Below the pieces are notes generated by a model. That model made no database searches and was not told the origin of the DNA. It saw only the letters and a list, made by a program, of their open reading frames with translations. From assembly GCF_000219625.1 (NCBI RefSeq), contig NC_018213.1, forward strand, positions 2,536,055 to 2,600,054: a stretch of 64,000 bases of DNA, in the 5' to 3' direction. Positions 1-11,269 of the stretch are shown one piece after another. This DNA comes from Zymoseptoria tritici IPO323. Lineage: Eukaryota > Ascomycota > Dothideomycetes > Mycosphaerellales > Mycosphaerellaceae. Position numbers and translations under genes: made by a program. Numbering within the stretch: the first letter of the stretch is position 1; each line of letters starts with the position of its first letter.

Positions 1-446
1 ACTACGTCGGCCTAGCGATGTAGATAGCTAAAGCGCTAGAGCGTAACATATAGGGCTATATAAGGTAGAGGTTAAAGGCGTCTACGGAACACAATTAAGT
101 CGACATTAAATGCCTCGTTTAGCTCTATAACCTCTTCCTTCGTAAATCTAAACATAAGGTTAGTTAGCTCTAATTAGCTAAAAGAGGTTAGTTAGCGGCG
201 GCGACGGTAACCTTCTAAAGTCTTAATTTACTACCGACCTTCTTCCTTCTATTAACTACTACTACTACTATCGCGGACTAACCTTATGTACGTCTTAAAC
301 TAGCTCGTAGGCCTATAGTCGATAGACTACTCGATAAACAAGTAATAAGACTCTGGCCGCTACTATAGTAGCGCCTTGTCGAGTCGATAAAACACTACTA
401 ATGCTATTACTAGCACTAACAGCTCGAAATCCTCCTCCGAATCCAT
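1..446 (-). pseudogene. Harbinger/PIF-type transposase, N-terminal fragment, RIP-degraded
   Basis: Read on the minus strand from an ATG at 446, one frame runs to the window edge, broken only by TAG and TAA. It encodes an acidic start (MDSEEDFELL) and further on the pattern FRFTKEEVIELNEAF followed by a segment ending RFSYLHR-stop-ADVV. That layout resembles the N-terminal region of fungal HARBI1/PIF transposases, where a helix is followed by an L-R-R-L-x-Y-P-x-R-W-x-D-L-type segment. The stop before ADVV fits a RIP-converted Trp. The catalytic DDE part would lie left of the window. The family call rests on pattern only. Confidence 0.45.
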
Positions 447-614
447 CGTTAACGGACGTCTACTACTAAAGAAACGCGGTATACTAGTTAGAAACGCACT
501 TAATACGAGGGTGACAAGAGCCAAGAGATATTGCACGGATCACACGTGTTTTTTACGCTATACTACATTTACGCGATCACGCTATTGCTCTATATAGTTT
601 GCCACCTTGTTAGT

Positions 615-639
615 GGTTGTCGGTCGTAAACCGACAACC
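615..639. repeat. Perfect 10-bp-arm palindrome
   Basis: GGTTGTCGGT and ACCGACAACC are exact inverted copies separated by CGTAA. It lies in the little-RIPped stretch right of the Harbinger-like fragment. It may be part of an element end or a binding site; no function is evident. Confidence 0.6.
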
Positions 640-900
640 TCTGCTGAAACGTTCTAATGGATGTAACTCCAAGGAGTTTGACACCACTCCGGACACCGCC
701 GGATAAGTCGTCTGTCACTTGGCCCATCCTCGTGGTCTCTACTTACGGAACGATCACGAGAGCTCACATACAACACCTGGACCAAGGGCAAGGAGTAGTG
801 CATACAGTCCATTGCCACAGCCGCTCGTTACTAACCTCCTTTGGCCGCTGTTGCAAGGGCTCGTTGTCGAATCGATTGGTAGTTATGTTGTCGGTTAACA

Positions 901-995
901 CGGTACATAGTGGCTGCAAGGGAGGTGTAATTGACCGGCATAGTGCTAGCCTTAGCCGGCATAGTGCTATAGTTACCGACATAGTGCTATAGCTC
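901..995 (+). repeat. About 20-bp tandem repeat, three clear units plus one diverged
   Basis: Three successive units start CCGGCATAGTGCTA or CCGACATAGTGCTA at about 935, 956 and 976. A weaker unit (CGGTACATAGTGGCT) begins near 901. The first clear unit is 21 bp and the others 20 bp. The block lies in the non-RIPped stretch. Confidence 0.6.
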
Positions 996-1370
996 GGTTA
1001 AGCGGTTGCAAGGCTCTTAAACACTCGCTTCTGCAGTAATTACTAATATACTAGATATCGGAAGGTCGGTGCGCAGAGCGATAGCATTTACCTTACCTTA
1101 GTGTGCAGTAGCTGGTGTTTAGCTTAATAGCTTTATATCGCTGTTTAATAGCGTGTGTAATCTGTTATATATAAGGCGAATTCGCTAGTGTTATTGCAGA
1201 GCTGTTAGTTTTAAGAGCGTTTTGACAGCGCTTCTACGGAGATTACGGAGATTTAGCTCTACTGCGCTACTGCACTAAGGGCGACAGGTGCTAGGCTAGT
1301 AGCATATATATAGGGCGCAGAATTAGTGTAGAGCAGTATATCCATCCCTTCTATTGTCTTCGTTGTTACT

Positions 1371-3616
1371 ATGCCGTACGTTAATCCAAACTGCTCGTTC
1401 TTAAGCTCTAGCAGCTCTAACGCCTTCGCACCGGCAGTCTACCCCCTTCTACCTCGTCGTATTAGTTATCGTCCAGTGCTTGCTAATAGCATAGTTAGTC
1501 TACGCACGTTGCTATAGCCAGCTCCGGATACAGAGCTAGTAACTCCTTAGCGTTCGTTCTTCGAGCCGGAGGTGGTAGACGACGACGACGAGCCGCGCGG
1601 TCGTAGACTCCTTCCGTACGCTATTCGCACTCGAATTAAGACCCTTAAACGCGTTGCCGGCTGGACGTTGCATCGCATTGCTGCCGCTCTTAGTAAGCTA
1701 TATAGCATTATTCAAACTATTACCGCCGAGGCAGCAACACTAGCTCGTCGTAGACTCTATAGACTGCGTTAGTTCGGCACCCCTATCGCTAACAGGATCG
1801 TAGACTACGTTACTAGCGGTGTGGAAGGTCGTCGAGCGACCTACTAGTAGATTAAAGAGAGGCTTTAGCTGCTATGCTCTGTTAACACTATTCGACGCAG
1901 GCCGGCGACGAGGAACACCTGTACGTGGTGCCGGCTACGAACCTACGACGACATCGTCGTCGTAAAGCCAAGTTTCCTCCGGAGGATTGGAGAGGCCGTC
2001 GATCCCTCTTCCCTTACAAAAACAACACGACCTAGAGGTACACCTCCCCTCGAAACATAAGCTACAGAACAACAGCACGATTCGAACGAATAGCTCTCTA
2101 CGCTACGAACAAGAAGAAGAAGAAGAAGAAGAGGTAGTCCACTCTGTCCTATACGCGCACCTCCTCGAAATCCGAATCGAAATCGCATGTCCCTTCTCTA
2201 GTAGAGACGTCGTTGCCCTCGAAAGGAAGCATACATGTACTTTAAAGAGCTGGAACTCGGTAGAATCTACAACTCTGCGATTAACCTGCGTAGCTGTATA
2301 CGTTTAGAAGCGGTATACAGTTCTACAAAGGCATATTAAGGACAAGAGAAGACAGCGGGTTGGATAGCTGCTTACGTAGCTGCTTGCGCAGCTACGTCGC
2401 TCCTGCACTGCTTTTTGCACTGCAATGCATTTCCTCTCTCTTTCGAATTCGCAGCGTGCGTGCGAAGCAGAAGGATTCGCTGAAAATTCTGCAAAAAGCT
2501 TAGCGCGAAAATTCTGTAGCCTTAGGCCGTAGCAACACTCGTTTAATTTCCTTTATCTCGCATTTGTTTAAAGTCCTTTAGCATTGCCTTAGGCACGGGG
2601 TTTCCCCTAAGGTTAAAGAATACCGAAGAATTTAATTGTAAATAGATCTACTGCCTTGCCCTTAGGGCAAGGCCGTCCTATATAGTCTTGGACTCCGAAA
2701 GGACGTAAATGGAACAAACAAACAAACAAAACAAACAAACAACTATTCGACGCAGACTTAATAAGCGTAGATACTAGAAGCGTATAGCTCGCCGAGCACC
2801 GTTCCTTAACGCTAATAGCCTTAACTTAAGACCTTAGTTTAGCTAGTAGTGTCTAGATTATCTCGACAACAACCGCACCTTCTTGTTTGGCGATAGAGCT
2901 GCCTTTAGCAAGGGTAGCAGCAGCAAGGTGCTCGTTATTCGTCGTGCTAATAAGGCGTTCGATCTAGACTACCTTAGACCACGATATCGCCGCATTAAGA
3001 GCTAGTTCGTCTTCGCACTAATTAGCGGCACTAAGAAGTTAAGGATCGTTTTCTAGGAGCTAGCATAGGGCAACATTACCGCCGCCGGCATAGCCGAGCA
3101 TGTGTTACTAGAGCTGCATCGTTTCTGGCGTAAGATCGTAGACTCGGAGGCTAAGGAATCAGCTGCTAGCTTCCGCAATAACTAGTTTGTCGACGAAGGA
3201 CGCTTCTCTTATTTACTACCTCGTTAAACAACACCTAGAACTCCTACACCTGTCGACGACCTCGTTAAAGAAGCGCAAGTGCCTGCTGCACTATTGCTAA
3301 TGCTCTGCCTTAATAGCGCGGCTGTTCACAAAGTAGCTACGTTCCGTAGCTAGCTAGATATCCTCGGAATTCCTTATGCTCTTAACGTGTGGCTAGCGAA
3401 CTCCCTAGACCTTAATCCAATTAAGAACCTGTGGGCCTTGCTGAAATAGCGCCTTAACTACAACTATCTATTGCCGTCGTCGACTGTAGTGCTTAGACAG
3501 CAGATTTAAGAGGTGTAGGATGCGGTAACTGCGGCTAAGATTAGTCGAATAACGGGCTCGTTTAGAACGCGTTGCGAGAAGGTGATCGCTCGTAAGGGTC
3601 GCCACACGGGCTATTA
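1371..3616 (+). mobile_element. Tc1/mariner-type DNA transposon, transposase RIP-degraded and split by a LINE-tailed insertion
   Basis: A degenerate transposase starts at an ATG at 1371 (MPYVNPNCSF). It passes through a basic helix-turn-helix-like region at 1572-1772 and resumes after the insertion at about 2742. The second part contains FLFGDRAAF, and near 3415 the signature DLNPIKNLWALLK. That signature is the hallmark stretch around the last catalytic residue of Tc1/mariner DDE transposases, with the usual N-P-I-E reading N-P-I-K. The frame closes at the TAA at 3614-3616. In-frame stops are TAG/TAA, as expected of RIP. The inserted element (1901-2741) and its 14-bp duplication account for the gap. 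I could not find the terminal inverted repeats. Confidence 0.8.
1901..2741 (+). mobile_element. Short non-autonomous or 5'-truncated LINE-tailed element, copy 1
   Basis: The element is 841 bp and ends in an (AAAC)n-type tail (ACAAACAAAC repeated) directly preceded by GACGTAAATGGAACAAAC. The same end is found on the full-length LINE at 28981. It is flanked by a 14-bp target-site duplication, ACTATTCGACGCAG, at 1887-1900 and 2742-2755. It contains a (GAA)n tract near 2110-2130 and a 3' segment with a short inverted repeat (CCTTGCCC/GGGCAAGG). No long ORF is present. It resembles the element at 8039-8808 along its whole length, including the 5' end. Confidence 0.8.
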
Positions 3617-4015
3617 ATGCCGCTAATTCGAATAGGAATGGTTTCGTAATAGTAGTAATAGTAGTTGTAGTGTTATAAGTGTTCGAAGTTAAGCTGAATT
3701 CTCAGCCGTCCAGTCTTTCCTGAATTTGCTTTGTAATCATAGATAAGGTCAAATAACACGCGCTTATTAGCTCGCTTAATCTCGTACAGCCTCGTATTGC
3801 GGCCCGTGTCAGTGAATGATAGTCAAGGGCCCTTGCACGTGACAAGGGTGGAAGTGGAGAAACGAGCGGCTGCAGGAGGTGACTGTAGCCCTTGGGCATG
3901 TCACCGGCCTTTCCGCGCCAATGTGATCTCTTCATCGACTGCCGAAATGTGCTCAAGCAGGCGAGATAGACTTTGTCGACCGTTCGCGCTATTCCTGCAT
4001 GCAGGACACAGGATA

Positions 4016-4171
4016 CAGCGTGTGAGCGCATCGGACGGGTCACTGTTCAATCCTTGCCCAAAAAACTATTGGCTTGATTACAACGGCGCGGACCAATAGT
4101 GCCTAGATATCAACCCTGGGGCCTGCAAGTACGCCAACCAGCGGTGACCCGTCCGATCCGCTCACATGCTG
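4016..4171. mobile_element. MITE-like unit 1 (TA-flanked, about 30-bp terminal inverted repeats)
   Basis: The left end CAGCGTGTGAGCGCATCGGA is inversely repeated at the right end (..TCCGATCCGCTCACATGCTG) with few mismatches over about 29 bp. Both ends are bordered by TA (4014-4015 and 4172-4173). A TA duplication with a CAG..CTG terminus is typical of Tc1/mariner-derived MITEs. The unit is 156 bp and has no coding capacity. Confidence 0.6.
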
Positions 4172-4859
4172 TACAGCTGGCCAGGAGCCCGGCCATAATT
4201 TCGAGTGCAATCATATGGTATGACTGCATTTGGAAGGAGCAGCGACGATGGCGCAGCGAGCACGCCAGAGCTCCTCGATACTTGCCAAAAGACGGCTTCG
4301 ACTGAGTTTTCGACGTCGGCAGCACCCTGGCCGTGAATGATCCTTGGTTCACCTCGCTGGGGATGATCTATCTGTCCTCACCGTTGGGCATCAAGATGTC
4401 AGATGGATCGGACTCCCTCGATCCGTAAGCTGTTGCGCTCCTCGAAGCGGTCATACCAGCGACTCCGAACCAATGTCGTCTTGACAGAATGTCCATACTT
4501 GCCTGAACAAGGCAGCGACAAGGTCTCCGAAAGCTAGCGCTGCTTCCCGCATGCAGCACAGGGACTGTAGACACCGGCGAACTAACGCACAGGTCCTGTC
4601 AAAGAAGCAAGATTTTGTGGCCTGTCCGTGAACGGATTGCTGACACTCCACGATCATCAGTCCGTGCTTACAAGAAGAGCACATCGATTGAGTTGTCGGC
4701 GTCAGCGCTGTTCGCTGGACCCAAGCTGCACAGCACATGATGCGATCGACATGCAGGCTCAAAAACGCCCGTAGGTGAATTGCCAATGGAGTCATAGTTA
4801 GACTATGAAGCTTCAGTAAGGGAACGAGGTTCGAGAGTCGGACCCAAACGCACCCATTA

Positions 4860-4971
4860 CAGTGTGTTGACACATCGGAGTGGTCACCCATTCTGCAGGC
4901 TCAGGGGCTGTCCCGAGTCCCAATTGGCTTGAGTTCCAGGACGGTGACCACTCCGATGTGCCAACACGCTG
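4860..4971. mobile_element. MITE-like unit 2 (TA-flanked, about 30-bp terminal inverted repeats)
   Basis: The left end CAGTGTGTTGACACATCGGA pairs with the right end, which finishes ..CCGATGTGCCAACACGCTG. Arms of about 29 bp match with two visible mismatches. TA borders both ends (4858-4859 and 4972-4973). The terminal repeat is the same family as unit 1 (shared core GTGACC..TCCGAT). The unit is 112 bp and non-coding. Confidence 0.65.
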
Positions 4972-6145
4972 TACAGTACTATCGATTCATACTCAAAGAG
5001 AGCCCAGACCACGCTGCGACAAGGAACATCCTTCCTGCCTGGAGGCTACCTGCACCGCCCAGGAGATCTCCATTCTTCACATACTGTGCCCCGCCATTGA
5101 TACGAAGGAACTGTAAGAGCAGTATCTATAATTACTGTCCGCGCTACTGCTGTATGCAGGCCGTACCTTGCGATGACTCTGGCCTGAGCTCGATGATCTT
5201 CAATTCTGGTTGATACGTCTGGAGGCCGGCTTCTAATTACTGAGCGCACATACTACTAAATCTTGCACGGACCGAAAGCACGATGTTGACCTCGGCCGCT
5301 GGAGACAATGCCAGCAATCCCGGATCAATACAGCGAAGTTGGCATATAGCAATGGAGCAGTAGCCACTGCTTCACCGCTCAAGCTTTGTCTCATGCACAC
5401 AGGGATGGTGCTGGAAGCCTTCCATCAATATCCGGAGCGCGATCGTGTCAACAACGTGCATTCATTCGATTACGATGACACAGCCATGTATGATACAATC
5501 GAGTAGCAGCGCCGGTGGTGATCAACCGCTCTTAGTCGCTGTTGCAAGGGCACCGCCAGGGTTGGGGGTCAGCCGTGCGCAGTGATTACAAGGGATATAC
5601 CAGGTACGGAGTAGCCTTTCGCATGGCATTTCAGCGCTTGCAAGCCTTTTGGCATGCTCTAGAGCCGTATACCAAGGGCATCTTGCATGAGACATGGTTC
5701 CGGTGGGTCACCATCGCACTGGTGAGGTGATTGTATGAGGGGTGAAATTACACTTCCCTGCTGTATGGACAGACCCTGTAAGCTAACGCGAATGGTCCAC
5801 TGACAGGCCTCAGGATAAAAACTCACCGCATGCGAACGCATCGGAGTGGTCATCGTTCAACAACCCCGGTCTGCGGAGGTGAGTCGATTCATCCCTGGGC
5901 ATACTCGTGTACCTGTAAACGAGGCTTCGATGCGTTCGTGTGTGCAGTATGCGAACGTATCGCAGTAATTACGAAGAGAGTAGACCAATCCGTCCAATTG
6001 GCTACAACACGCCTGATTTCTGCCTGCAAGCGTCTGTCAATGTCGCACTTCAACATCGAGCTGCCACCTTCCGTTCCGGAACGCAGCGGTTTCTACACAA
6101 GGGTGCCCTTGTGCCTGCAAACGAGGCGACCTAGGCGACCCATTG

Positions 6146-6383
6146 TGTTAATTGAGTAGTGCAATGCAGGGGTGAACTTCAAGATTGAGAAAAACCATGT
6201 GTTTCTTGAGGTTATCGACCTAAAGACTATATAGACGCCGTGATTCCAAATACCTAAAAGGGGTTAGGGTCTTATCGCTAATATCCTATAATATCATATA
6301 GGACACTAACTACGTAATTAGGCTGTTAGAGTTAATATCCCTAGTCTTACCCTATTTTATAAATTAACGCTAACAGATCGACA
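6146..6383 (-). repeat. Copia LTR, left copy (3' LTR)
   Basis: 238 bp, TGTTAATTGAG..ACAGATCGACA on the plus strand. It differs from the right copy at 16 sites, all transitions. At the first seven sites (to 6242) this copy carries the unmutated base; at the last nine (from 6266) it carries the RIP-type base. Confidence 0.92.
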
Positions 6384-6396
6384 CACCCCCGAGATC
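6384..6396 (-). other. Polypurine tract of the Copia element
   Basis: The minus strand reads GGATCTCGGGGGTG immediately before the 3' LTR, the expected plus-strand primer site for reverse transcription. Near-identical purine tracts occur twice more at 29,380-29,425. Confidence 0.75.
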
Positions 6397-6439
6397 CGTT
6401 TATGTTATACTAAACGATCTTAACGCTCGCTCTCCTTAC

Positions 6440-9400
6440 TGTTAGAGTCGTCGTCCGTACCTTCGATTTCGGGGTCCTTCTTTGGCGGTAGTAGAATGTT
6501 AATAAGCGCTAGGGCGGCGGCTTAACGACGGCGTTAAAGTTTAAGAGATTCTAGCTCGAACTCGCCGGATCCGCTAGCTATAGCGTTGAAGACAGCGGCT
6601 CCTTAGCCTCTTCTACGTTAGTTCCCCGCTATCGCGGTTATAGCGTCCTCCTCGGCGTAGGCGTCTCTTATTATCCGGTCGGGAGTAGTAACGTTGCTTA
6701 ATCGAGGTCCTTTAGGCAGAGGTAAGGGAGCGACCTTCCTAGCGTTGCGGTTTATCTTTCTAGTCTTCGATTGCTTAGACTTAGTGTTAACGCCTATTAC
6801 GTTTTCGTCTTCGTCCTTATCTTAGCGTTTACGTTTCGCGGGCTTCTTAACCTTAACGGTAACGCCCTTAGTAGGTTGCTTCTTTGCTAGTGCCTTCCTC
6901 TTAGTTAGCTTAGGCATAGGTGTAAGCTCCTTCTCCTCTTCGTCGGAAGAGTCGTTAATAGGCTAATTGCGTCGTAGGCGAGCTAGTAGTCTGGAGTAGT
7001 ACGGAGTAAGGTAGTTTTCTAGATCGTTATCTCCTTTAGACTCTTCGTCGAGGGCGTCTAGGGCAGCCTAAGCGACCTATCTCCTCTTTTTACGTTCCTT
7101 AGAGGCCTTAGACTTGCGATTATGTTCTTTTACTATCTATCGTATAGTCTTAATGTCTAGGATCCGGTTGTTTCTAGCATCGGCTTTAGGCTTATTTAGG
7201 GTTTGGTCGTCCTAGGTCGGCGTAGCGTAGGCGCGAGTGTAGTTTTTTAATATCGTGGACGTAGCGATAGGGTCGATGCTTTTAATAATTCGATCCTTTC
7301 CTTCGCCCTTAAAGGTGTAGAGGGCCTCTAGGTCCTTAAGAATCTAAAGAAGTCTAGGGTAGTAGATAGTAACTCCGCTCTTAATATCGTTAAAGATGCG
7401 TTTAAGCTAAGTAAGAATGTCGATGTACGGGACGTTAATAATAAAGGGAGCTAATAGGTAAAGTTTTGCTAAATATAGCGCCTTAAACTCCTTTATACGG
7501 TCGATCGAGTTAAGGAGGGTAAGTAGGATAGACTTTAACTACCTCTTAGGTTTTAACTTATTTTCCGTAACGTCGCGTTAGAGTACTCCGTCTTCTCCTT
7601 TATTCTACCGGAACGCCTGCTCCTTCGTTACGCTAAAGTTAGTAAACCGCCTAAATTCTCTAGAGAAGTCGTCGAATGCATTTTAGTAAGTCTTAACGAT
7701 CTTATCGGTAATTTTGGGTTGTTTGTCTAGAAGAGTTGTAGGCCTCTTAGCACTCTGCTACCTACTAGTTATGCGTAGGGTCTTAGGAGTGCGAGTTAAT
7801 TTCTTCGTTAGGGTCTGCTAAGGTTAGATCTAACGACGTAAAGTCTCTATTACAAAGGTTCTACGTAAGGGGCCCTAGTTAAAGTTACCCTTTCTAGTCT
7901 TCTTCGCAGAGATAGGGTCGACTTCGGATCCATCCTACAACTCCTTCTTAATATTAGCGGCTTTAGACTCGGCCTCTTTAGTAGCTTTGTGTTATTTCTC
8001 TGCCTTCTCTTCTACTTTCCGGATAGCTAATTCTCTTGTTTGTTTGTTTGTTTGTTTGTTTGTTTATTCCATTTACGTCCTTTTGGAGTCTATGACTATG
8101 TAGGACGGCCTTGCCCTAAAGGCAAGGCAGTAGATCTATTTACAATCAGAATATTCTGTATTCTTTAACCTTAGGGGAAAACCCCGTGCCTAAGGTAGTG
8201 CTAAAGGACTTTAAACAAATGCAGAACAAAGGAAATCAAATAAGTGTTGCAGCCTAGGGCTACAGAATTTTCGCGCTAAGCTTTTTGCAGAATTTTTAGC
8301 GGATCCTTCCGCTTCGCACATACGCTACAAATTCGAATGCAAAATTCGAATGCAAAGCAGCTGTCTAACTCGCTGTCTTCTCTTGTCCTTAATATGCCTT
8401 TGTAGAACTACATGCCGCTTCCAAACGCATATAGCTACGCAGGTTAATCGTAGAGTTGTAGATTCTACCGACTGTTCTAGCTCTTTAAAGTGCACTTTTC
8501 CGTAGAGGACCCGAATCTCTAGAGGGAAAGAGGTGCAATTTCGGTTCGGATTTCGAGGAGGTGTGCGTATAGGGCAGAGTGGACTGCTTCTTCTTCTTCT
8601 TCTTCTTCTTGTTTGTAGCGTAAAGGGCTATTCGTTCGAATCGTGCTGTTGTTCTGCTGTAGCTTGTATTTCGAGGCGGATTTCGAGAAGGATTTTAGGC
8701 GGATTTCGAGAGGTTTTCGAGGAGGTTTCTTCTAGACTGTCTTGGTTTCCCTTCCGAGGAAGGTACTTACAACGGCCACCACGTAAAGGTGCAGTCTGTT
8801 CGGCCGTCAGCTAATTCTCTTGCCTTTGCGTCCTAGTATGCTGTTAGGTCCTCTTCGGTTAGGTAACTATTCGTTCTTAGCTTTATTTCGTATAACTAAA
8901 TAGCTTTAAGGTCCCTAGCTTGCTAGGCCTAAAAGGCCTTATCCGATTGTCCGGTAACTAGATTAGCTTAATAAAATGTTATAGCGTAATTCTTAAACTC
9001 CTTTTTGTCGAGGATAACTGTTTCTTAAGGAGGAGCGTTGTCCTTATTTGGGACTTTAGCTCTAGCTGCTGTAGTATCCTCCTGTGTGTTCCTATCGTTT
9101 AGGACTTGTGCGCTTTAATCCGGTATCTACGTATTGCTTACTACGCGCTAATTAAGGTAGCGGTGTCGGAACATGTCGTCCTTATCGCTTAGTTAATCTT
9201 CGGCCGCTAACAACTCGCGGTTAACTGTAGCTTTAGCTGCTGCGTCGATTGCGTCTTCTTCCCTTAGATAAGGCTGCGCACCCTACTAGTTGTCCTAAAC
9301 TTTATCTTGCGTACGAGCGGTTGCGGCCTTAGCGGTAACTTAACGTAGCTATTCTAGAGTAATTAAATTAATAGGAGTGTCGACGCGCGCGTTCGGGTCG

Positions 9401-9600
9401 TTAGCGTCGATGCTCGACTAGTTGTCGCCTATCGTAGAGGTGGTTTTCGAGTATTTTCTCGACTTCTTAGCTAATTTAGGGACGTTTTCGAGTACGTTAA
9501 AGTCTAGAAGTAGTGCCTCGTTCTCGGGGTTAAGATTGTGCCTATTTCTAGTGTTTACTATTGCGATAGTGCTACTATGCAATGTTAACACCTCTACTAA
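6440..9600 (-). pseudogene. Extra ORF of the Copia element, downstream of RNase H, unknown function
   Basis: On the minus strand, from about 9,600 to 8,815 and then 8,038 to about 6,440, one can read a protein of roughly 790 residues interrupted mostly by TAG. The two parts are separated by the short LINE-tailed element at 8039-8808. The product is strongly charged, with Lys/Arg-rich clusters (KKPAKRKR, KERKKRR) and acidic runs (SSDEEE), and has no domain I recognise. It lies between the RNase H end (with its 3' non-coding stretch, now split off by the LINE) and the 3' LTR. It could be an acquired gene, an envelope-like position gene, or a remnant of another element. Exact ends are approximate. 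Confidence 0.45.
8039..8808 (-). mobile_element. Short LINE-tailed element, copy 2
   Basis: This is the inverse of the 1901-2741 element. The tail (GTTTGTTTGTTTG.. on the plus strand) starts at 8039 and is followed by TTCCATTTACGTCC. It has a GAA/TTC tract at about 8590-8612 and the same internal and 5' sequence features. A 13-14-bp target-site duplication, AGCTAATTCTCTTG, flanks it at 8025-8038 and 8809-8822. Length is 770 bp. It interrupts the extra Copia ORF. Confidence 0.8.
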
Positions 9601-9603
9601 TAC

Positions 9604-10553
9604 ACATCGACATCCGCACTTCCATTGCACACCCAATATTGACCCGTTTATTACCAAACACGCACTATTCGAAAGCCCTTATCAAGGCCGTTCTAACGAA
9701 CCCGCATTTACCCCGCTGCCCTTAAAACCTACGCCGCTACTGGAGTTTAAAGATTTACCTTGTTGCCCCCTTTAGGGTGCAAATTTTGCTAAACTCCGGG
9801 ATTTGGCCCCCACCTCTAAAACCTTATTCCGACCTTACCTCCCCTACACTCGGAATATTCCCTGTTTAGGGTATTGCATAAGGAAGGTTTACAACCTGTA
9901 CTACAACACTTTAACATACTACAACACAACTATTACGCCGCCGATTCGGACGCCGTGTAGCCCGTTTAAAAGCCCTCGACGAGAGCTTTTATTCTAGCTA
10001 TCAAACGCCTGATTTAGTCGAATTTTAAAAGAGCTAAAGGCTAAACAAGAGTAGTATTCCTAGGATACATAAACATACATATATACTTAGTTCTCTCTAC
10101 ACTAGAGTTACCTGTTGTCCTACGCCGCCGAGAGAGGAAGCTAAAGGAGCAGTATAGTTTAGTAAGGACGAATTTGCACCTCTAGGGATTAGAGTAGTAG
10201 TACTAGCTATATAGCTAGATACTTTATATAGAGTATAGGCCTACCTTTCCCTAGAGACAAAGGTTGTCCCGAACCTGCTACAGCTACCTGCAGAACGCCT
10301 CTAAAGCCTACTACAAAGACGCACGTTGCTGCAGGCTAGAGTACTTCCTAAAAGCAGAGGTATATTTATATATCTCTTCTCTCCTCTTTAAAGTATACCT
10401 TCTCCTATACTCTTATATAGTAGGGAGAAGAGTACCCTAGTATCGCAAGTAGGCTAGGACCCGAACGCGATTAGAAATAGAGACGAATAAGCAGCCCTCT
10501 CGGCGTAAGACTGCTAAGCCTCTTTTTAAACAACAAATAACAACAACAAGACA
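9604..10553 (+). other. LINE 5' untranslated region
   Basis: The sequence runs from the 5' junction of the LINE to the ORF1 ATG at 10554. It is RIPped and C-rich, with no coding signal that continues through it. The open frames at 9422-9775 and 9803-9997 are chance frames; the first crosses the Copia/LINE junction. Confidence 0.6.
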
Positions 10554-10995
10554 ATGTCTACTAAGACGGAAATAACAGACGCAAGCTTAGCCCCTTAGAC
10601 TCTAAAAGCTACGGCTAGAGGGGACGAGGAAGTTACGTTTAAGTCTCTTAAAACCCTGCCGTTGCCGGAGGAACTACTAAAAAGAACCGGTATTCCTTTC
10701 CTACCTAGGAAAAGGCAAAACCCCTTTGAATTCAGTATCTCCCCAACTCGTAGCCCTTCTCTCGGAAAGAAACAAACACTCTCTCGCACGCCCGTGAACG
10801 AGAAGATCCTATAAGCCCGACAGCTACTAGTCGAAGCGGCGGGGGATCTAGGCGGGTTTCTAGAAGAACAAACCCGGGTTCTCGACCTTCTCGAAGTCTT
10901 TCGGCACTTTACCGAGCATACAGACTTTAGGATAACGTCCTAAATCCTCGCAAAGCAAGTCTCGAACCTAGAAACGACAACAAAGAAACTAGTAG

Positions 10996-11269
10996 TGTAG
11001 TGGGGAATATCGCACTGTCACGTGTGGTCTGTATCTAGCTTTAGCTTCGTGTGCAGGTCGGAGGATTATAAAGACACCGACCTACAGAGACACCACCCTA
11101 CGCACATGAGGCCCTACAGTACAGAGCACTTAATACTACCTCTTTTGCCCCCCCTACCTTTTACTCTAATTGTACAGTTTACCGCCCTTTTTGCCCCCTA
11201 TGCTACTCTATACGTCTGCACTACTACTATCCGCGGGAGATCGGAACCTTTGGAAGTCCCCCCCTTACA
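10996..11269 (+). repeat. Gypsy 5' LTR
   Basis: 274 bp, TGTAGTGGGGAATATCGC..CCCCCTTACA. It matches 24525-24798 apart from about six C/T or G/A differences. Confidence 0.92.

Larger units (their letters stand above)
447..1370. other. Non-coding interval between two transposon relics
   Basis: No credible gene is visible. About 480-1010 keeps many CpA and TpG dinucleotides, so it is much less RIPped than the sequence on either side. It contains a perfect short palindrome and a short tandem repeat, both listed separately. The rest, 1010-1370, is the RIPped upstream part of the Tc1/mariner element. No terminal inverted repeat of that element could be identified by eye. Confidence 0.5.
3617..6140. 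other. Little-RIPped intergenic stretch carrying MITE-like units
   Basis: From about 3,800 the base composition returns to normal, with CpA and TpG frequent. Several open frames of 60-150 codons occur on both strands, but none shows a recognisable domain, consistent splice signals or codon structure. I therefore call no gene. The repeated peptide-like motif SHAV in several frames is simply the translation of a 30-bp inverted repeat, listed as MITE-like units. The interval is the pre-insertion flank of the Copia element and continues at 34,588. Confidence 0.6.

Noticed and set aside
1943..2188. Leu-rich frames at 1943-2188 (-) and 8533-8814 (+) that look like signal-peptide proteins
   Set aside because: Both are antisense readings of the GAA tract in the two short LINE-tailed elements.
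4451..4891. A 146-codon minus-strand frame in the MITE region
   Set aside because: It runs into a MITE-like inverted repeat, has no recognisable domain and no coding bias by eye.
3702..5853. A repeated SHAV-type peptide motif in several small frames, suggesting a peptide family
   Set aside because: The motif is the translation of the same 30-bp inverted-repeat end in different frames and strands.
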